From contig NKIN01000003.1 of assembly GCA_002255905.1 (NCBI GenBank), forward strand, positions 223,925-287,924: a stretch of DNA of 64,000 bases. Direction: 5' to 3'. Shown in pieces: positions 36,836 to 50,557 of the stretch. The position numbers were made by a program, and so were the translations under genes. The notes beneath the pieces were generated by a model. That model did no database searches. It saw only the letters and a list, made by a program, of their open reading frames with translations, and was not told where the DNA came from. Every line of letters starts with the position of its first letter. Positions within the stretch are counted from its first letter, which is position 1. This stretch comes from Burkholderiales bacterium PBB1. Its GTDB lineage: Bacteria > Pseudomonadota > Gammaproteobacteria > Burkholderiales > Burkholderiaceae_C.

Positions 36836-37147
36836 ATGTACGCAGTCATCAAGACCGGCGGTAAACAGTACCGGGTCGCCACGGGTGAGAAGCTCAAGGT
36901 CGAGCAGATCGTCGCGGAGATCGGCCAGCAAATCACGCTTGACCAAGTGCTGGCGGTTGGTGATGGTGCGGACATCAAGATCGGCAGTCCGCTGGTGTCT
37001 GGTGCGACCGTGACCGCCACTGTGCTGTCGCAGGGGCGACATGACAAGGTTCGCATCTTCAAGATGCGCCGCCGCAAGCATTACCAGAAGCGCCAAGGCC
37101 ACCGCCAGGCTTTCACAGAAATCCAGATCAGCGCCGTCAACGCCTGA
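36836..37147 (+). CDS. rplU: 50S ribosomal protein L21
   Basis: The 103-residue protein begins [14 protein letters not shown] and contains [16 protein letters not shown] near the C-terminus, the L21 signature. GAAAGGA precedes the start. It is followed after 33 bases by rpmA, the universal bacterial order. Confidence 0.98.
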   Translation: MYAVIKTGGKQYRVATGEKLKVEQIVAEIGQQITLDQVLAVGDGADIKIGSPLVSGATVTATVLSQGRHDKVRIFKMRRRKHYQKRQGHRQAFTEIQISAVNA

Positions 37148-37180
37148 GCTCGGCAGTACTAGTTTTTTGAGGATTCAGTC

Positions 37181-37438
37181 ATGGCACAGAAAAAAGGCGG
37201 CGGTTCCACCCGCAACGGGCGCGACTCACAGCCCAAGATGCTCGGCGTCAAGGCGTTTGGCGGCCAGTCAATTCCGGCTGGCTCCATCATCGTTCGCCAG
37301 CGTGGTACCCAGTTCCACCCAGGTACCAACGTCGGCGTCGGCAAGGATCACACCTTGTTCGCTTTGACTGATGGTGAGGTGGTCTTCGCTGTCAAAGGCC
37401 CACGCAACCGGCGCACTGTGAGCATCAAGGCGCACTGA
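37181..37438 (+). CDS. rpmA: 50S ribosomal protein L27
   Basis: The 85-residue protein begins [19 protein letters not shown], with the conserved basic glycine-rich tail that reaches the peptidyl transferase centre. Like other Proteobacteria it lacks the N-terminal extension cleaved in Firmicutes. AGGA precedes the start. Confidence 0.98.
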   Translation: MAQKKGGGSTRNGRDSQPKMLGVKAFGGQSIPAGSIIVRQRGTQFHPGTNVGVGKDHTLFALTDGEVVFAVKGPRNRRTVSIKAH

Positions 37439-37460
37439 TCCTTGTCGGCGGAGCAGCGCG

Positions 37461-37490
37461 AGCCCCGGTTTGCCGGGGCTTTCGCATTTA
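37461..37490 (+). terminator. Terminator after rpmA
   Basis: The arms AGCCCCGG (37461-37468) and CCGGGGCT (37473-37480) close a TTTG loop and are followed by TTCGCATTT. The interrupted T-tract suggests partial termination before obg. Confidence 0.65.
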
Positions 37491-37566
37491 TGGTCTGCCG
37501 TTTAACGTTGTGCCCATCCGAAGTCGGTCGCCATCGCGTCCTGTGTATCGCCTCAACACCCACTGA

Positions 37567-39758
<2,192 letters not shown>

Positions 39759-39842
39759 TGTGTCACTGGAATATATATATTTATTGATCGATAATGTAAC
39801 TGGCGGGTATTGGTTGAATTGATCGAACCAAGCCGACCCAAG

Positions 39843-40433
39843 TCAGTCTGCGGATTCGGGGGGCGCAGCCGCATCCTTGGGTTGAGAGGGCAAGGGGGCG
39901 CCTTCGACAAAGTCCTCTCGATGAGGCGTCTCTCGCCTTGTCGCTCGATCGGCTTGTGCTGGCCTGGGCAGGAAGCGCGACAACTCTGTGAGGGCGTGCT
40001 GATACACCTCGCGCTTGAAGTCGATCACCACGTCCAGTGGTATCCAGTATTCGTTCCACCGCCAAGCGTCGAATTCGGGATGGCTGGTGGCGCGCAGATT
40101 CATGTCGCTGTCGCGACCGGTCAGCTGCAATAGGAACCAGATCTGCTTTTGCCCTCGGTAATGTCCTCGGGCCTCGCGGCGAATGAACCTGTCTGGAACT
40201 TCGTAGCGCAGCCAGTCCCGCGTGCGGGCGAGGATACGCACATGTTCTGTGGTCAGCCCCACTTCCTCGTGGAGCTCGCGGTACATCGCCTGCTCGGGCG
40301 TTTCGCCGTGTTTGATTCCTCCCTGCGGGAACTGCCATGAGTGCGTACGGAGCCGTTTGCCCCAAAACACCTGGTTCCTCTGATTGAGCAGGACGATGCC
40401 GACGTTGGGTCTGAACCCCTCACGGTCGAGCAT
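39843..40433 (-). CDS. rppH: RNA pyrophosphohydrolase
   Basis: The 196-residue Nudix hydrolase removes pyrophosphate from 5'-triphosphorylated RNA and starts RNase E-dependent decay. The Nudix box is [20 protein letters not shown] followed by VGL. The N-terminus [17 protein letters not shown] sets the start at the ATG at 40433, with GGGG upstream. The roughly 30-residue Pro/Ala-rich tail is a variable extension. It is convergent with proB. Confidence 0.95.
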   Translation of the reverse strand: MLDREGFRPNVGIVLLNQRNQVFWGKRLRTHSWQFPQGGIKHGETPEQAMYRELHEEVGLTTEHVRILARTRDWLRYEVPDRFIRREARGHYRGQKQIWFLLQLTGRDSDMNLRATSHPEFDAWRWNEYWIPLDVVIDFKREVYQHALTELSRFLPRPAQADRATRRETPHREDFVEGAPLPSQPKDAAAPPESAD

Positions 40434-40573
40434 AATGAACCCCAAATCTGTAATTGATTTGATTATTGCACTGCGCCGGCAATATGCAAACTGATCGTCT
40501 GCATCGTGCTTAACGCCTGACTTGCCGCGCTGCGCCCCCTTCCTGTTTCTCTACAGCCTACGCGGCCTTCCTG

Positions 40574-42319
40574 ATGAAAGCGTCCCAGTTCTTCATTTCC
40601 ACCCTCAGGGAAGCCCCCGCCGATGCCGAAGTGGTCAGTCACAAACTGATGCTCCGCGCTGGTTTCATCAAGCGCCTGAGCGCTGGTATCTACAGCTACA
40701 TGCCGATGGGGCTGCGGGTGATTCGCAAGGTGGAGGCGATTGTTCGTGAGGAAATGAACCGTGCCGGTGCGATCGAGTTGCTGATGCCTCTGGTGCAACC
40801 GGCCGAGCTCTGGCAGGAGACCGGTCGCTTCGACAAGATGGGTGCTGAGTTGATGCGTGTGAAAGATCGCCACGACCGAGACTTCATCATTCAGCCAACC
40901 AGCGAAGAAGTGATCACTGACATCGCACGCCAGGAGTTGCGGAGTTATCGTGCCTTGCCCAAGAATTTCTATCACATCCAGACCAAGTTCCGCGATGAGC
41001 GCCGCCCGCGTTTCGGGGTGATGCGAGGGCGCGAATTCACGATGAAGGACGCGTACTCCTTCGACCGCGATGTCGAGTCGGCGGGCAAGAGCTACGACGC
41101 GATGTACGCCGCGTATCAGCGCATCTTCGAGCGGCTGGGGCTGACTTATCGTGCGGTGGCCGCCGACACCGGCGCCATCGGCGGTGATCGCTCGCATGAG
41201 TTCCAGGTGATTGCCGACACGGGCGAGGACGCGCTGGCCTACTGTGCAACGTCTAGCTACGCGGCCAATGTTGAACTGGCTGAAGCGCTGCCGCTGATCG
41301 CACATCGCGGTGTTGCTGCGCAACCCATGGCCAAGACGCCCACGCCACGTAAATCGACGTGCGAAGACGTCTCGGCCTTGCTCGGCGTTCCGCTGTCATC
41401 GACGGTGAAGTCGCTGGTGCTCGCCACCGACGAGCATCTGCCCAACGATGCCGGCACGCGCACCACCATCTGGTTGCTGCTGGTGCGGGGCGACCACAGC
41501 CTGAATGAGGTCAAGGCGGGCAAGTTGCCAGGCCTGAAGGCCGGACACCGTTTCGCCACCGCGGCAGAGATTGCCGAGCACTTTGGCTGCAAGCCTGGTT
41601 ATCTGGGTCCGGTGGGCGTGACAAGCGCTGTCAAGGTGGTCGCCGATCGCACGGTGGCGGCCATGAGCGATTTCGTCTGTGGCGCCAACGAGGAAGACTT
41701 CCACCTGACCGGTGTCAATTGGGGCCGCGATCTGCCCGAGCCGCACCTGGTCGCTGATTTGCGCAATGTCGTCGCGGGCGATCCGTCGCCGGACGGGCAG
41801 GGCGTGCTGTCGATCCAGCGCGGCATCGAGGTTGGCCACGTGTTTTTCCTCGGCACGAAGTACAGCGAGGCCATGAAGGCGACCTACCTTGATGAAGCCG
41901 GCAAGCCCCGGCTGATGGAGATGGGCTGCTATGGCATCGGCATCACGCGCATCCTGGGTGCTGCCGTCGAACAGCGCCACGATGAACGCGGGATGATCTG
42001 GCCGGCTGCGATCGCACCGTTTGCCGTGGTGATCTGTCCTGTCGGCTACGACCGATTCCCCGAGGTGAAGGCCGCCGCCCAGAACTTGTATGCATCGCTT
42101 GAGCAGGCAGGCATTGACGTGATCCTCGACGATCGCGGCGAGCGTCCGGGCGCGATGTTTGCCGACTGGGAACTGATCGGTGTGCCACACCGGGTCGCCA
42201 TCGGCGAGCGCAGCCTGAAGGAAGGCAACGTCGAGTACCAGGCTCGGCAAGACACCGGTGCCACAGCGGTACGCCTCAACGAGGTGGTGGCGCTGTTGAA
42301 GGGCAAGCTCGCACCATGA
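40574..42319 (+). CDS. proS: Prolyl-tRNA synthetase (bacterial type)
   Basis: The 581-residue class II synthetase charges tRNA-Pro. It begins [15 protein letters not shown], has the motif 2 region [21 protein letters not shown], and holds the large insertion/editing domain of bacterial enzymes (about 230-390) and the anticodon-binding domain at the end. Its stop overlaps the lytic transglycosylase start. Confidence 0.97.
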   Translation: MKASQFFISTLREAPADAEVVSHKLMLRAGFIKRLSAGIYSYMPMGLRVIRKVEAIVREEMNRAGAIELLMPLVQPAELWQETGRFDKMGAELMRVKDRHDRDFIIQPTSEEVITDIARQELRSYRALPKNFYHIQTKFRDERRPRFGVMRGREFTMKDAYSFDRDVESAGKSYDAMYAAYQRIFERLGLTYRAVAADTGAIGGDRSHEFQVIADTGEDALAYCATSSYAANVELAEALPLIAHRGVAAQPMAKTPTPRKSTCEDVSALLGVPLSSTVKSLVLATDEHLPNDAGTRTTIWLLLVRGDHSLNEVKAGKLPGLKAGHRFATAAEIAEHFGCKPGYLGPVGVTSAVKVVADRTVAAMSDFVCGANEEDFHLTGVNWGRDLPEPHLVADLRNVVAGDPSPDGQGVLSIQRGIEVGHVFFLGTKYSEAMKATYLDEAGKPRLMEMGCYGIGITRILGAAVEQRHDERGMIWPAAIAPFAVVICPVGYDRFPEVKAAAQNLYASLEQAGIDVILDDRGERPGAMFADWELIGVPHRVAIGERSLKEGNVEYQARQDTGATAVRLNEVVALLKGKLAP

Positions 42320-42930
42320 CGATCGCGCGCCGCCGTGTCCTGCTGGCAGGTGTCGTCAGCGCGGTACCGTGGCAGGCGGCGCAGGCCGGTGGACAGGTTG
42401 AGGAGCCCTTGGCAGACGCCGTTCGTTCGGCCTTGTCCGCCGCGGTGCGCGACGCCGCACCGCCCACCCCCACCTTCGACACCACGGAGCAACGTCTCGC
42501 CTACCTGCGTTGGCTGAGCGCGGCGAGTGATCGCCTCAAGGCGCGCAAGCCGCATGACGATACCCGCATCGAGTTCCTGCAGACCGTCTGGTACGAGAGC
42601 AAACGCAAGGGGCTGGACCCGTCATTGGTGCTGGCCCTGATCCAGGTCGAAAGCGGGTTTCGAAAGTACGCCATCAGCCGCGTCGGGGCTCGGGGCTACA
42701 TGCAGGTGATGCCGTTCTGGGCGCGTCTGATCGGTGATGGCGATGTGAGCCGGCTGTTCCACATGCAGACCAACCTGCGCTTTGGCTGCGTGATCCTGCG
42801 CCATTACCTCGACACTGAACGCGGCGACCAGTTTCTGGCGCTGGGTCGCTACAACGGCAGCCGTGGCCGTGCCGAGTACCCCAGTATGGTGTTTGGTGCC
42901 CGCAGACAGTGGGACGTGCGCGTGGCCTGA
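42316..42930 (+). CDS. Lytic transglycosylase (SLT family), exported
   Basis: The 204-residue protein has an N-terminal signal ([24 protein letters not shown]) with an arginine cluster and a C-terminal SLT domain. The catalytic glutamate lies in [10 protein letters not shown], followed by [12 protein letters not shown]. It cleaves peptidoglycan with 1,6-anhydro product formation. The ATGA overlap with proS fixes the start. The domain is short compared with Slt70 or MltC. Confidence 0.88.
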   Translation: MTIARRRVLLAGVVSAVPWQAAQAGGQVEEPLADAVRSALSAAVRDAAPPTPTFDTTEQRLAYLRWLSAASDRLKARKPHDDTRIEFLQTVWYESKRKGLDPSLVLALIQVESGFRKYAISRVGARGYMQVMPFWARLIGDGDVSRLFHMQTNLRFGCVILRHYLDTERGDQFLALGRYNGSRGRAEYPSMVFGARRQWDVRVA

Positions 42931-42940
42931 AAGGGCCTGA

Positions 42941-43522
42941 TCAAAGACCAGCCCAGGCCCGAGGTACCGCCGCATCGATGCCGATCAACGCCAGCACCCG
43001 CTCGATGGTGTCGTCGACCAGTTCGTCGATGGACTTCGGCTTCAGATAAAAGGCCGGCAGTGGCGGAAAGACGATGCCTCCCATCTCGGTCACCGCGGTC
43101 ATGTTGCGCAAGTGCGCCAGGTTGAACGGCGTTTCACGCACCATCAGCACCAGCCGACGTCTTTCCTTCAGCGTGACGTCTGCGGCGCGAGTCAACAAGT
43201 TGTCCGACAGCGCATGGGCCACAGCGGCCAATGTCTTCATCGAGCAGGGCGTGACGACCATCGCCTGGGTGGCGAACGATCCGCTGGCGATGGCAGCGCC
43301 GACATCGGCTGGGCTGTAGGCCACATCCGCCAGACCTTCCAGCGCGTGGCGGTCCAGGCCGAGTTCGTGATGCACGTTCAGTACGCCAGCCGGCGTGGCG
43401 ACCAGGTGGGTTTCGCAACCGATCTCGCGGCAGCGCTCCAGCAGACGCACAGCGTAGACCGCGCCGGTGGCGCCCGAGACACCGATTACCAACCGAGGTC
43501 GCTGACCTGCGGTCGCGATCAT
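42941..43522 (-). CDS. ubiX: Flavin prenyltransferase UbiX
   Basis: The 193-residue protein prenylates FMN to make the UbiD cofactor used in ubiquinone synthesis. The N-terminal LVIGVSGATGAVYAVRLLE motif and TPCSMKTLAAVAHALSDNLLTRAADV are characteristic. I used the ATG at 43522, since the longer frame begins with TTG. No ubiD is adjacent. The stop lies 10 bases from the convergent transglycosylase gene. Confidence 0.95.
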   Translation of the reverse strand: MIATAGQRPRLVIGVSGATGAVYAVRLLERCREIGCETHLVATPAGVLNVHHELGLDRHALEGLADVAYSPADVGAAIASGSFATQAMVVTPCSMKTLAAVAHALSDNLLTRAADVTLKERRRLVLMVRETPFNLAHLRNMTAVTEMGGIVFPPLPAFYLKPKSIDELVDDTIERVLALIGIDAAVPRAWAGL

Positions 43523-43551
43523 GGGCAACGCAGTCGCGTGGCAGCCGGTGT

Positions 43552-43863
43552 TCAGCTCTTCAGCAGTGGTGCCAGTTCGCCCGCTTCGAACATCTCGGCC
43601 ATGATGTCCGAGCCTCCGACGAATTCACCCTTGATGTAGAGCTGCGGGATGGTTGGCCAGTTGGAATAGCCTTTGATGCCCTGACGAATCTCTTCGTCCT
43701 CCAGCACGTTGACTGTTGTCACCGCGGTGGCACCACAGGCCTTCAGGATCTGGATCGCGCGCCCGGAGAAACCGCACATCGGGAATTTAGCGGTTCCCTT
43801 CATGAACAGAACCACGTCGTGCCCCTTGACGAGATCGTCGATTCTCTTGTTGACGTCGCTCAC
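43552..43863 (-). CDS. grxD: Monothiol glutaredoxin Grx4/GrxD
   Basis: The 103-residue protein has the CGFS active site with C30 (FPMCGFSG) and the family N-terminus SDVNKRIDDLV. It coordinates a 2Fe-2S cluster with glutathione and acts in iron-sulfur trafficking. I chose the GTG at 43863 with AGGAG upstream; the ATG at 43884 would add seven atypical residues. Confidence 0.94.
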   Translation of the reverse strand: MSDVNKRIDDLVKGHDVVLFMKGTAKFPMCGFSGRAIQILKACGATAVTTVNVLEDEEIRQGIKGYSNWPTIPQLYIKGEFVGGSDIMAEMFEAGELAPLLKS

Positions 43864-43952
43864 GGTATCGCTCCTCGAAGACATAATTTCTGGCGAGAGA
43901 GGTTACACGAGAACGCATACCTGTTGCCCGAGCCCGGGCGTTTCTATCGCGC

Positions 43953-44597
43953 TCAGAACGAGTAGGACACCCCGATTTGGATCAATGGCGACAGCCGCAT
44001 GTCGCGCAGCAGATCGTCCAGGTTTTGCGGGCCCGACAGCACGCTGCCGAACTTGACCGCTGACTGTGGTCGCAGTGCCATCAGCCCCAAATCGGCGCGG
44101 AAGCCCCAGCCAGTGCTCGCGGGCACATCGGTGTAACCCACGCCGACGTACGGGACCGACACGAGATCGTTGTTCGGATCTGGCCAGCCGCTTCCGATGG
44201 CGCGTCCCGCCAATCCCTGCAGCGACGCTCCCGAAGCGGCGCTGCGCCGGGCAGGCGACAAGGCCGCGATGCTGCGCGAGGTGACCACCAGCCCGCCGGT
44301 TGCGCGCAATCCGCCTGAAGCGGCAGGCGCTGTTGCGGTGTCGTCACCCCAGTCGAAGTAGTAGTCGCGCAATACGGAGAGTTTGCGAAGCGCGCTGCGG
44401 CCGGCGTCGGCTGCGAGGTTGTAGCGGTCGAACTGGTACCGCCCGCTCAGCCCTTGATTCAGCTCGATGCGAGCCTGCCATCGGCCGTGGAACCAGCTCG
44501 AGTCGGTGGCCCGCAGTCCAGGACCATCGACTGCCCAGGCGGGCAGGCCCGTGACCATCCATGTGGCAATGACGATGTGGCCGGATCGGATGCGCAT
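43953..44597 (-). CDS. Outer-membrane beta-barrel-like hypothetical protein
   Basis: I do not recognise a named family. The 214-residue protein has a signal peptide ending near LPAWA and alternating hydrophobic strands (VSVPYVGVGYTD, WGFRADLGLMAL, LIQIGVSYSF). Its C-terminal phenylalanine is typical of substrates of the BAM complex. The start at 44597 has GGGGAG upstream. Small barrels like this resemble OmpW-like or lipid A-modifying proteins, but no catalytic motif can be named. Confidence 0.72.
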   Translation of the reverse strand: MRIRSGHIVIATWMVTGLPAWAVDGPGLRATDSSWFHGRWQARIELNQGLSGRYQFDRYNLAADAGRSALRKLSVLRDYYFDWGDDTATAPAASGGLRATGGLVVTSRSIAALSPARRSAASGASLQGLAGRAIGSGWPDPNNDLVSVPYVGVGYTDVPASTGWGFRADLGLMALRPQSAVKFGSVLSGPQNLDDLLRDMRLSPLIQIGVSYSF

Positions 44598-44770
44598 GTC
44601 GGTGCTCCCCAAGTCGACGGAATCGAAAGCTTCCGAAACATCCTACGGCTTGCGCAGTCGGCGTGCGAGCCGCTGTTGCGCAATCTCACACACGCCGCGG
44701 GTAACGGGCAGGCGCCACTGTGGTGGACTGTGGTACGAGCGCGACGCCTCGGTGCGCGCTTGCATACAAG

Positions 44771-45637
44771 CTACCCGAATCGCCCACCAGTGCAGCGTTC
44801 CAGCCCTGCCAGATCGCGGCGCGTCTCCACCTCGCTGAAGCCCACCTGCCGCAAGCGTTCGCGCACTGGCTGACCTTGGTCGTGCCCATGTTCCAGCAGC
44901 AGCCAGCCGCCCGGGTGCAGTGACTCGGGAGCCATGTCGATCAGCCTGTGCAGATCGGCCATGCCCTGCTCGGGAGCGACCAGAGCGCTGTGCGGCTCGT
45001 GACGCAGCGCCTCCAGGTGGGGATCGCCGGGAGCCACATAAGGCGGGTTCGCCAGCGCGAGGTGAAAACGCTGTCCGGCCACGGCCGACCACCAGTTGCC
45101 GAGGGCCGGCGTGATCGGCAGGCCGAGCGCCTCGGCATTGCGGCACGCGAGGTCCAGCGCGGGTGCGCTGGTATCCACCGCCGTCACGGCTGCCGTTGGG
45201 TGCCGATGCCGAATCGCCAGCGCGATCGCGCCGCTGCCGCAGCCCAGGTCAATCACGCGGGCGGGGGTGGGCGGCGCGGGCCACCCAGCGAGCACCTGCA
45301 TTCCCCACTCGACCAGCAGTTCGGTTTCCGGCCTTGGAATCAGCACCTCCGGCCCGACCTGCAAGGTGAGCCCGCAGAATTCCGCTTGCCCCAGCAAATA
45401 GGCCAACGGCTCGCCAGCTCCACGTCGTTCCAGCCACTGCACATAGCGACTCGAATGGTGTGCGCCGAGCGGAACGTCGTCGTGCGCGATCAGCCAACCC
45501 CTCGGGTGCCGCAGCAGATGGGCCAGCATCAGCTGAGCATCCAGTCGATCCACACCGGCCCTGTGAGCCTCGGCAAGGGCGTGGGCGACCGTCATGTCCG
45601 CGCGCCCGGAGCCCACAGGCGATGCATCGGCCTTCAT
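44771..45637 (-). CDS. prmC: Peptide chain release factor N5-glutamine methyltransferase
   Basis: The 288-residue SAM-dependent enzyme methylates the GGQ glutamine of RF1/RF2. It has the SAM motif [14 protein letters not shown] and the catalytic NPPY. The start overlaps the prfA stop by four bases (ATGA), so enzyme and substrate are translationally coupled. Not to be confused with the monooxygenase beta subunit. Confidence 0.96.
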   Translation of the reverse strand: MKADASPVGSGRADMTVAHALAEAHRAGVDRLDAQLMLAHLLRHPRGWLIAHDDVPLGAHHSSRYVQWLERRGAGEPLAYLLGQAEFCGLTLQVGPEVLIPRPETELLVEWGMQVLAGWPAPPTPARVIDLGCGSGAIALAIRHRHPTAAVTAVDTSAPALDLACRNAEALGLPITPALGNWWSAVAGQRFHLALANPPYVAPGDPHLEALRHEPHSALVAPEQGMADLHRLIDMAPESLHPGGWLLLEHGHDQGQPVRERLRQVGFSEVETRRDLAGLERCTGGRFG

Positions 45638-46731
45638 CCGCCGCCGCTTTCCAGCAAGGCCAGTTGCTCCGACGCGCTCGCGGCCTGCAAGGCCGCGATG
45701 ACTTCGTCGAGGTCTCCGTCGATGATGGCCTGCAACTTGTACAGCGTCAGGTTGATGCGGTGATCGGTCAGCCGCGCCTGCGGGAAGTTGTAGGTGCGGA
45801 TTCGGTCGCTGCGGTCACCGCTGCCGATCAGGCCCCGGCGTGTCGCGGCGTCTTTGGCGGCACGCTCCTGCCGGTCCTTGTCGCGAAGGCGCGCTGCCAG
45901 CACCGCCATCGCTTTGGCCTTGTTTCGGTGCTGCGATCGATCGTCCTGGCATTCGGCCACCAGACCGGTTGGCAGGTGGGTGATGCGGATGGCGCTGTCG
46001 GTCTTGTTGACGTGCTGGCCGCCAGCGCCGCTGGCGCGGAAGGTGTCGATGCGCAGTTCGGCCGGGTTGAGTTGAACCTCCTCGGCTTCGTCGGGCTCCG
46101 GCAGCACGGCGACCGTGCACGCGCTGGTATGGATGCGGCCTTGTGTTTCCGTGACCGGCACACGCTGCACCCGGTGTCCGCCAGACTCGAACTTCAGGTG
46201 TCCGTACACTCCATCGCCCTCGATGCGGATCACCACTTCCTTGTAGCCGCCGAGATCAGACACGCTTTCCGACATCACCTCTGAACGCCAACCCTGCCGC
46301 TCGGCGTGACGCAGGTACATGCGTGCGATGTCGGCGGCGAACAGCGCTGACTCGTCGCCGCCGGTGCCTGCGCGAACCTCGATGAAGGCGTTGCGTGTGT
46401 CGTCGGGGTCGCGCGGCAGCAGTGCCGTTTGCAGGGCCTGGTGCAGCCGGTCGAGGTCGATCGTCGCGGCGGCGAGTTCGTCGCGCGCAAACCCGGACAT
46501 CTCGGGATCATCATCGGCACGCTCGAGAATGGCTCGCGCCTCCGCGGCATCGTTTTCACGGGACTCGTACTGACGGAACAGGCCGACCACGCCGCCCACT
46601 TCGGCGTACTCGCGGTTCACTGCCCGAAAGCGCTGCATGTTGTTCGACAGCGCCGGATCGTTCAGCGTGGCTTGCAACTCATTGAGCCGCAAGACCAGGC
46701 GCTCGAGCTGCTGTCGAAGAGAGGCTTTCAT
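45634..46731 (-). CDS. prfA: Peptide chain release factor 1
   Basis: The 365-residue RF1 has the GGQ loop ([15 protein letters not shown]) and a domain 2 region where the PxT stop-codon tripeptide is expected ([13 protein letters not shown] lies just before GGQ). The family N-terminus [12 protein letters not shown] sets the start at 46731 rather than 46785. It lies between hemA and prmC, the usual proteobacterial order. Confidence 0.96.
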   Translation of the reverse strand: MKASLRQQLERLVLRLNELQATLNDPALSNNMQRFRAVNREYAEVGGVVGLFRQYESRENDAAEARAILERADDDPEMSGFARDELAAATIDLDRLHQALQTALLPRDPDDTRNAFIEVRAGTGGDESALFAADIARMYLRHAERQGWRSEVMSESVSDLGGYKEVVIRIEGDGVYGHLKFESGGHRVQRVPVTETQGRIHTSACTVAVLPEPDEAEEVQLNPAELRIDTFRASGAGGQHVNKTDSAIRITHLPTGLVAECQDDRSQHRNKAKAMAVLAARLRDKDRQERAAKDAATRRGLIGSGDRSDRIRTYNFPQARLTDHRINLTLYKLQAIIDGDLDEVIAALQAASASEQLALLESGGG

Positions 46732-46827
46732 CGGTATGTCGGGGGAACGCCGGCTGATCGTCGCGGCCAGCGTTGCATCCCGCACCGGAAGGCGCGACGC
46801 ACATCGCCCGCTTCGGCACCGGGCTGT

Positions 46828-48147
46828 CTAGGAGAAGGTGTCGGTGTCGTGGCCTGGCGCGGGAGTCGGTGCTTCGACCTTGCTGGCTGCCGGGCCGTTG
46901 CGCAAAAACAAGCGTGACACAGTGTGTGTCAATTCGGCACGATGTCCGCTGTCACTGGCGTTCAACTCGACCATCGCCCCGTGCAGCATCTTCTGGGTCA
47001 GTCCGCGCGACATCGATTCGAGCACCGCATCGATGCTCTCACCCTTGGCGAGCAGCTTGCGCGCACGCGCGATCTCGCTGGCTCGCCATTCGTCGGCCTG
47101 CGCATTCAGCGCCTGGATCAGCGGCACCGCGCCGCGCTGGTCGAGCCAGCTGACGAAGCCCTGGACACCGGTCTCAATGATGGCTTCGGCCTGTTGCACC
47201 GCCGCCTGACGCTTCTCGCCAGCGATCTGGACCAGCGTGGACAAGTCGTCGACGGTGTAGAGATAGACGTCGGAAAGTCGGCTGACTTCGGGCTCGATGT
47301 CCCGAGGCACTGCGAGGTCAACCATGAAGATCGGTCGGCGCTTGCGCGCCTTCAGCGCGCGTTCGACGGCACCGAGGCCGATGATCGGCAGGGTGCTGGC
47401 GGTGCAAGAGATCACCACATCGAACTCGGCCAGCCGCTGCGGTAGATCGGCGAGTGGCAACACCTCGGCGTTGAACTTGCTGGCAAGCTTTTCACCGCGC
47501 TCCCGGGTGCGGTTGGCCAGTGCCATGGCGCGGGGCTTCTTCGCGGCGAAGTGCGTGGCGACCAGTTCGATCATCTCGCCTGCACCCACGAACAGTACCT
47601 TCAGCTCGCTGAGGTCTTCGAACAGCTGCGAGGCCAGTCTGACCGAGGCCGCGGCCATGCTGATCGAATGCGAACCGATCTCGGTCGAACTGCGCACTTC
47701 CTTGGCAACAGCAAATGAGCGCTGGAACATCTGATGCAGCGTGGTCCCCAGCGTACCGGCTGTGTCGGCTTCCCGCACCGCCTGTTTCATCTGGCCGAGG
47801 ATCTGCGGCTCACCCAGCACCATCGAGTCGAGCCCGCTCGCGACGCGGAAAGCGTGGCGCGCCGCGGACTCGTTTTCAAGGACATACGCGTGCTCACGCA
47901 GCGCCGCACTGGACATGCCGCCCACTTCAGCCAACCAGTCGAAGGCCGGGGCCACCAGCCCGGCATCGGCACCGACATAGAGCTCGGTACGGTTGCAAGT
48001 CGATACCAGCGCCGCTTCGGGGGCGCGTTGCAGTCGTTGGCGGAAAGCACGCAACGTGGGCGCCAGTTGCTCGGCCGAAAATGCGAACCGCCCGCGCAGG
48101 TCGAGCGGCGCGGTAGCGTGGTTCAGTCCGAGAGTAAAGACGCTCAT
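46828..48147 (-). CDS. hemA: Glutamyl-tRNA reductase
   Basis: The 439-residue enzyme makes glutamate-1-semialdehyde for heme synthesis. The catalytic cysteine C51 lies in [10 protein letters not shown]. The NADPH domain contains [17 protein letters not shown], and the dimerisation domain ends the protein. The start [15 protein letters not shown] is family-typical; the frame stays open upstream without homology. Confidence 0.97.
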   Translation of the reverse strand: MSVFTLGLNHATAPLDLRGRFAFSAEQLAPTLRAFRQRLQRAPEAALVSTCNRTELYVGADAGLVAPAFDWLAEVGGMSSAALREHAYVLENESAARHAFRVASGLDSMVLGEPQILGQMKQAVREADTAGTLGTTLHQMFQRSFAVAKEVRSSTEIGSHSISMAAASVRLASQLFEDLSELKVLFVGAGEMIELVATHFAAKKPRAMALANRTRERGEKLASKFNAEVLPLADLPQRLAEFDVVISCTASTLPIIGLGAVERALKARKRRPIFMVDLAVPRDIEPEVSRLSDVYLYTVDDLSTLVQIAGEKRQAAVQQAEAIIETGVQGFVSWLDQRGAVPLIQALNAQADEWRASEIARARKLLAKGESIDAVLESMSRGLTQKMLHGAMVELNASDSGHRAELTHTVSRLFLRNGPAASKVEAPTPAPGHDTDTFS

Positions 48148-48239
48148 AGGTGTCAGGCAAAATTTACAGCAATTCGCAGTCCATGCCCATCCTCCAACAC
48201 CCGAGACGAGGTGGTGTTGAGCGATAAACCGACCGCAAC

Positions 48240-48512
48240 ATGAACTTTCTCGACCTTTTCTGGCACGTCGCCGATTTTGCTGCACCTGCGCTGTTGCTGG
48301 GTGTGATCAGTGCCACAGCCGCAAAGTGGCTGTGGCGAAGTGCGCTGCGCTCCACCCCCTGGTTACATCTGGGGAGTTCGGCGGCGGCGGCCAGCTTGCT
48401 GGCGTGCGTCGCCGGGCTGGTGATCACGGGACGAGACGGCAAGATGGTCACGTACGCTGCGATGGTGTTGGCCTGCGCTGCCAGTCTGTGGTGGCGATTG
48501 CGAGGACGCTGA
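48240..48512 (+). CDS. Small inner-membrane protein of unknown function
   Basis: This 90-residue protein has three hydrophobic segments (about 12-30, 44-62 and 66-84) separated by short charged loops, and an arginine-rich C-terminus (WWRLRGR). It is divergent from hemA and convergent with miaB, whose stop is 17 bases away. I recall similar short proteins beside hemA in Burkholderiales, but no function is known. Confidence 0.65.
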   Translation: MNFLDLFWHVADFAAPALLLGVISATAAKWLWRSALRSTPWLHLGSSAAAASLLACVAGLVITGRDGKMVTYAAMVLACAASLWWRLRGR

Positions 48513-48529
48513 GCGGCGCTGCCCAAGAC

Positions 48530-49870
48530 TCAGGCCACAACAGCCACACCGCGCAGCGAGTTCGGATTGGCCTGCGTGATGGTCACGTCGATCATGGTGC
48601 CGATCAGCCGGGGCGCGCCCTGGAAATTCACCTTGCGGTTGCACACTGTGCGGCCCATCAGTTCGCCGGGATCCTTGCGCGACGGACCTTCGACCAGGAT
48701 GCGCTGACGGGTGCCGACCATCTTGTGGCTGATGCGCTGAGCGTTGGCCTCGATCACTGCCTGCAGATGTTGCAGCCGTTGCAACTTGAGCGACTGAGGC
48801 GTGCCATCGGCGAGATTTGCCGCCGGAGTACCGGGCCGCGGGCTGTAGACGAAGCTGAAGCTGGTGTCGAAGCCGACGTCATCGATCAGCTTCATCATCT
48901 TGGCGAAGTCGTCCTCGGTTTCTCCCGGGAAGCCGACGATGAAGTCGCTGGACAAGCTCAGATTCGGCCGCACTGCGCGCAGCTTCCGCACCGTGCTCTT
49001 GTATTCCATGGCGGTGTAGCCGCGCTTCATCGCCATCAGGATGCGGTCGCTGCCATGTTGCACCGGCAGATGCAGGTGATCGACGAGCTGTGGCACCTTG
49101 GCATAAACGTCGATCAGCCGCTGCGTGAACTCGTTGGGGTGGCTGGTGGTGTAGCGAATGCGTTCGATGCCGGGAATTTCGGCGACGTATTCGATCAGCA
49201 ACGCGAAGTCTGCGATCTCGCCGCTGGTGCCCATCGCACCGCGGTAGGCGTTGACGTTCTGGCCCAGCAGCGTGATCTCCTTGACACCCTGGTCGACCAG
49301 CCCGGCCACTTCGACCAGTACATCGTCGAAAGGCCGTGAGACCTCTTCGCCTCGGGTGTAAGGCACCACGCAGTAGCTGCAGTACTTCGAGCAGCCTTCC
49401 ATGATCGACACGAAGGCACTGCCTCCTTCGACACGCGCCAGTGGCAGGTGGTCGAACTTCTCGATCTCGGGGAAGCTGATGTCGATCTGGGCACGCTGCT
49501 GGTCAGCGCGGCGGTTGAGCAACTCGGGCAGACGATGCAGCGTTTGTGGCCCGAACACCACGTCCACGTAGGGCGCGCGTTCGATGATGGCCGCGCCTTC
49601 CTGGCTGGCGACGCAGCCGCCGACACCGATCAATACGCCCTTGGCCTTCAGGTGCTTGACACGCCCCAGGTCGCTGAAGACCTTCTCCTGCGCCTTCTCG
49701 CGCACCGAGCAGGTGTTGAACAGGATCAGATCGGCCTGCTCGACATCTGCCGTGGGTTCGTAGCCCTGCGCATCGCGCAGCACATCGACCATCTTGTCCG
49801 AGTCGTACTCGTTCATCTGGCACCCAAAGGTCTTGATGAAGACCTTCTTGGTGCTGGTGGGCGCGCTCAT
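48530..49870 (-). CDS. miaB: tRNA-2-methylthio-N6-isopentenyladenosine synthase MiaB
   Basis: The 446-residue radical-SAM methylthiotransferase modifies A37 of tRNAs. The N-terminal UPF0004 domain holds cluster cysteines in [11 protein letters not shown] and NTCSVREKA. The radical-SAM triad is CSKYCSYC, and a TRAM domain ends the protein. The ATG at 49870 overlaps the stop of the upstream gene (ATGA), which fixes the start. Confidence 0.97.
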   Translation of the reverse strand: MSAPTSTKKVFIKTFGCQMNEYDSDKMVDVLRDAQGYEPTADVEQADLILFNTCSVREKAQEKVFSDLGRVKHLKAKGVLIGVGGCVASQEGAAIIERAPYVDVVFGPQTLHRLPELLNRRADQQRAQIDISFPEIEKFDHLPLARVEGGSAFVSIMEGCSKYCSYCVVPYTRGEEVSRPFDDVLVEVAGLVDQGVKEITLLGQNVNAYRGAMGTSGEIADFALLIEYVAEIPGIERIRYTTSHPNEFTQRLIDVYAKVPQLVDHLHLPVQHGSDRILMAMKRGYTAMEYKSTVRKLRAVRPNLSLSSDFIVGFPGETEDDFAKMMKLIDDVGFDTSFSFVYSPRPGTPAANLADGTPQSLKLQRLQHLQAVIEANAQRISHKMVGTRQRILVEGPSRKDPGELMGRTVCNRKVNFQGAPRLIGTMIDVTITQANPNSLRGVAVVA

Positions 49871-50256
49871 GGCTTGGTCCAGGTCTGTGTGAGGGAGTTG
49901 AAGCTCCAGGCCTGGCGCTCCTCGATGGTTTTCGGCCACGGCTTGTTCTTGCGTTCTGCCTCACGCAGGATCCACAGTTCCTTGATCATCCCGGTGGTGT
50001 CTTCGATGGTGTAGTGCACCGTGTGGCTGCTGCCGGTGAGCGTGGTGGGCAGCACCAGCAAGTTGTCGGTGCCGTGCAAACGTGCGCCGGGCGCCAACTG
50101 CGCCGGGGCGCCATTGAGCAAGACCGCCGGCGGCCCGCTGAAAGCGACCACACCGCGCAGTGCCGTCAGCGGGAATTCGCGTGCAAGCTCCTGTGCGCTG
50201 GCGGGTGCGACGACGGCGATCATCAGGGCGGTGAGCAAGGTGCGACGGCGATCCAT
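49867..50256 (-). CDS. Small exported hypothetical protein upstream of miaB
   Basis: The 129-residue protein has a signal peptide ([23 protein letters not shown]). A small beta-rich domain follows ([30 protein letters not shown], then [18 protein letters not shown]) and a tryptophan-containing tail. I recall similar proteins in Burkholderiales without a known role. The ATGA overlap with miaB suggests co-translation by chance of layout rather than function. Confidence 0.75.
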   Translation of the reverse strand: MDRRRTLLTALMIAVVAPASAQELAREFPLTALRGVVAFSGPPAVLLNGAPAQLAPGARLHGTDNLLVLPTTLTGSSHTVHYTIEDTTGMIKELWILREAERKNKPWPKTIEERQAWSFNSLTQTWTKP

Positions 50257-50370
50257 GACAACTCCCGTGGGCGGTGGTGGAACTCGGCTGACAGCAGGTC
50301 TGGCCTCGCCGCCAAGCAGCACATATGAAAGCGGCCCCGGGTCATGATGACGCGGAGCCGGTCGGGGATC

Positions 50371-50447
<77 letters not shown>

Positions 50448-50557
50448 CCAAGCCCTCCATTATAGCCGGCTGCGAGCGGTCACGGCACTCGATCTGCCGC
50501 TCTGCTGGGGAACCCGACTCGGCTCATCACTGCGTTTCATTCGCGCTTGTCCCACGC

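Noticed and set aside
43915..43945. GCCCG-AGC-CGGGC hairpin as a terminator of the outer-membrane-like gene
   Set aside because: On the minus strand it is not followed by a T-run, and the stem is only five to six pairs.
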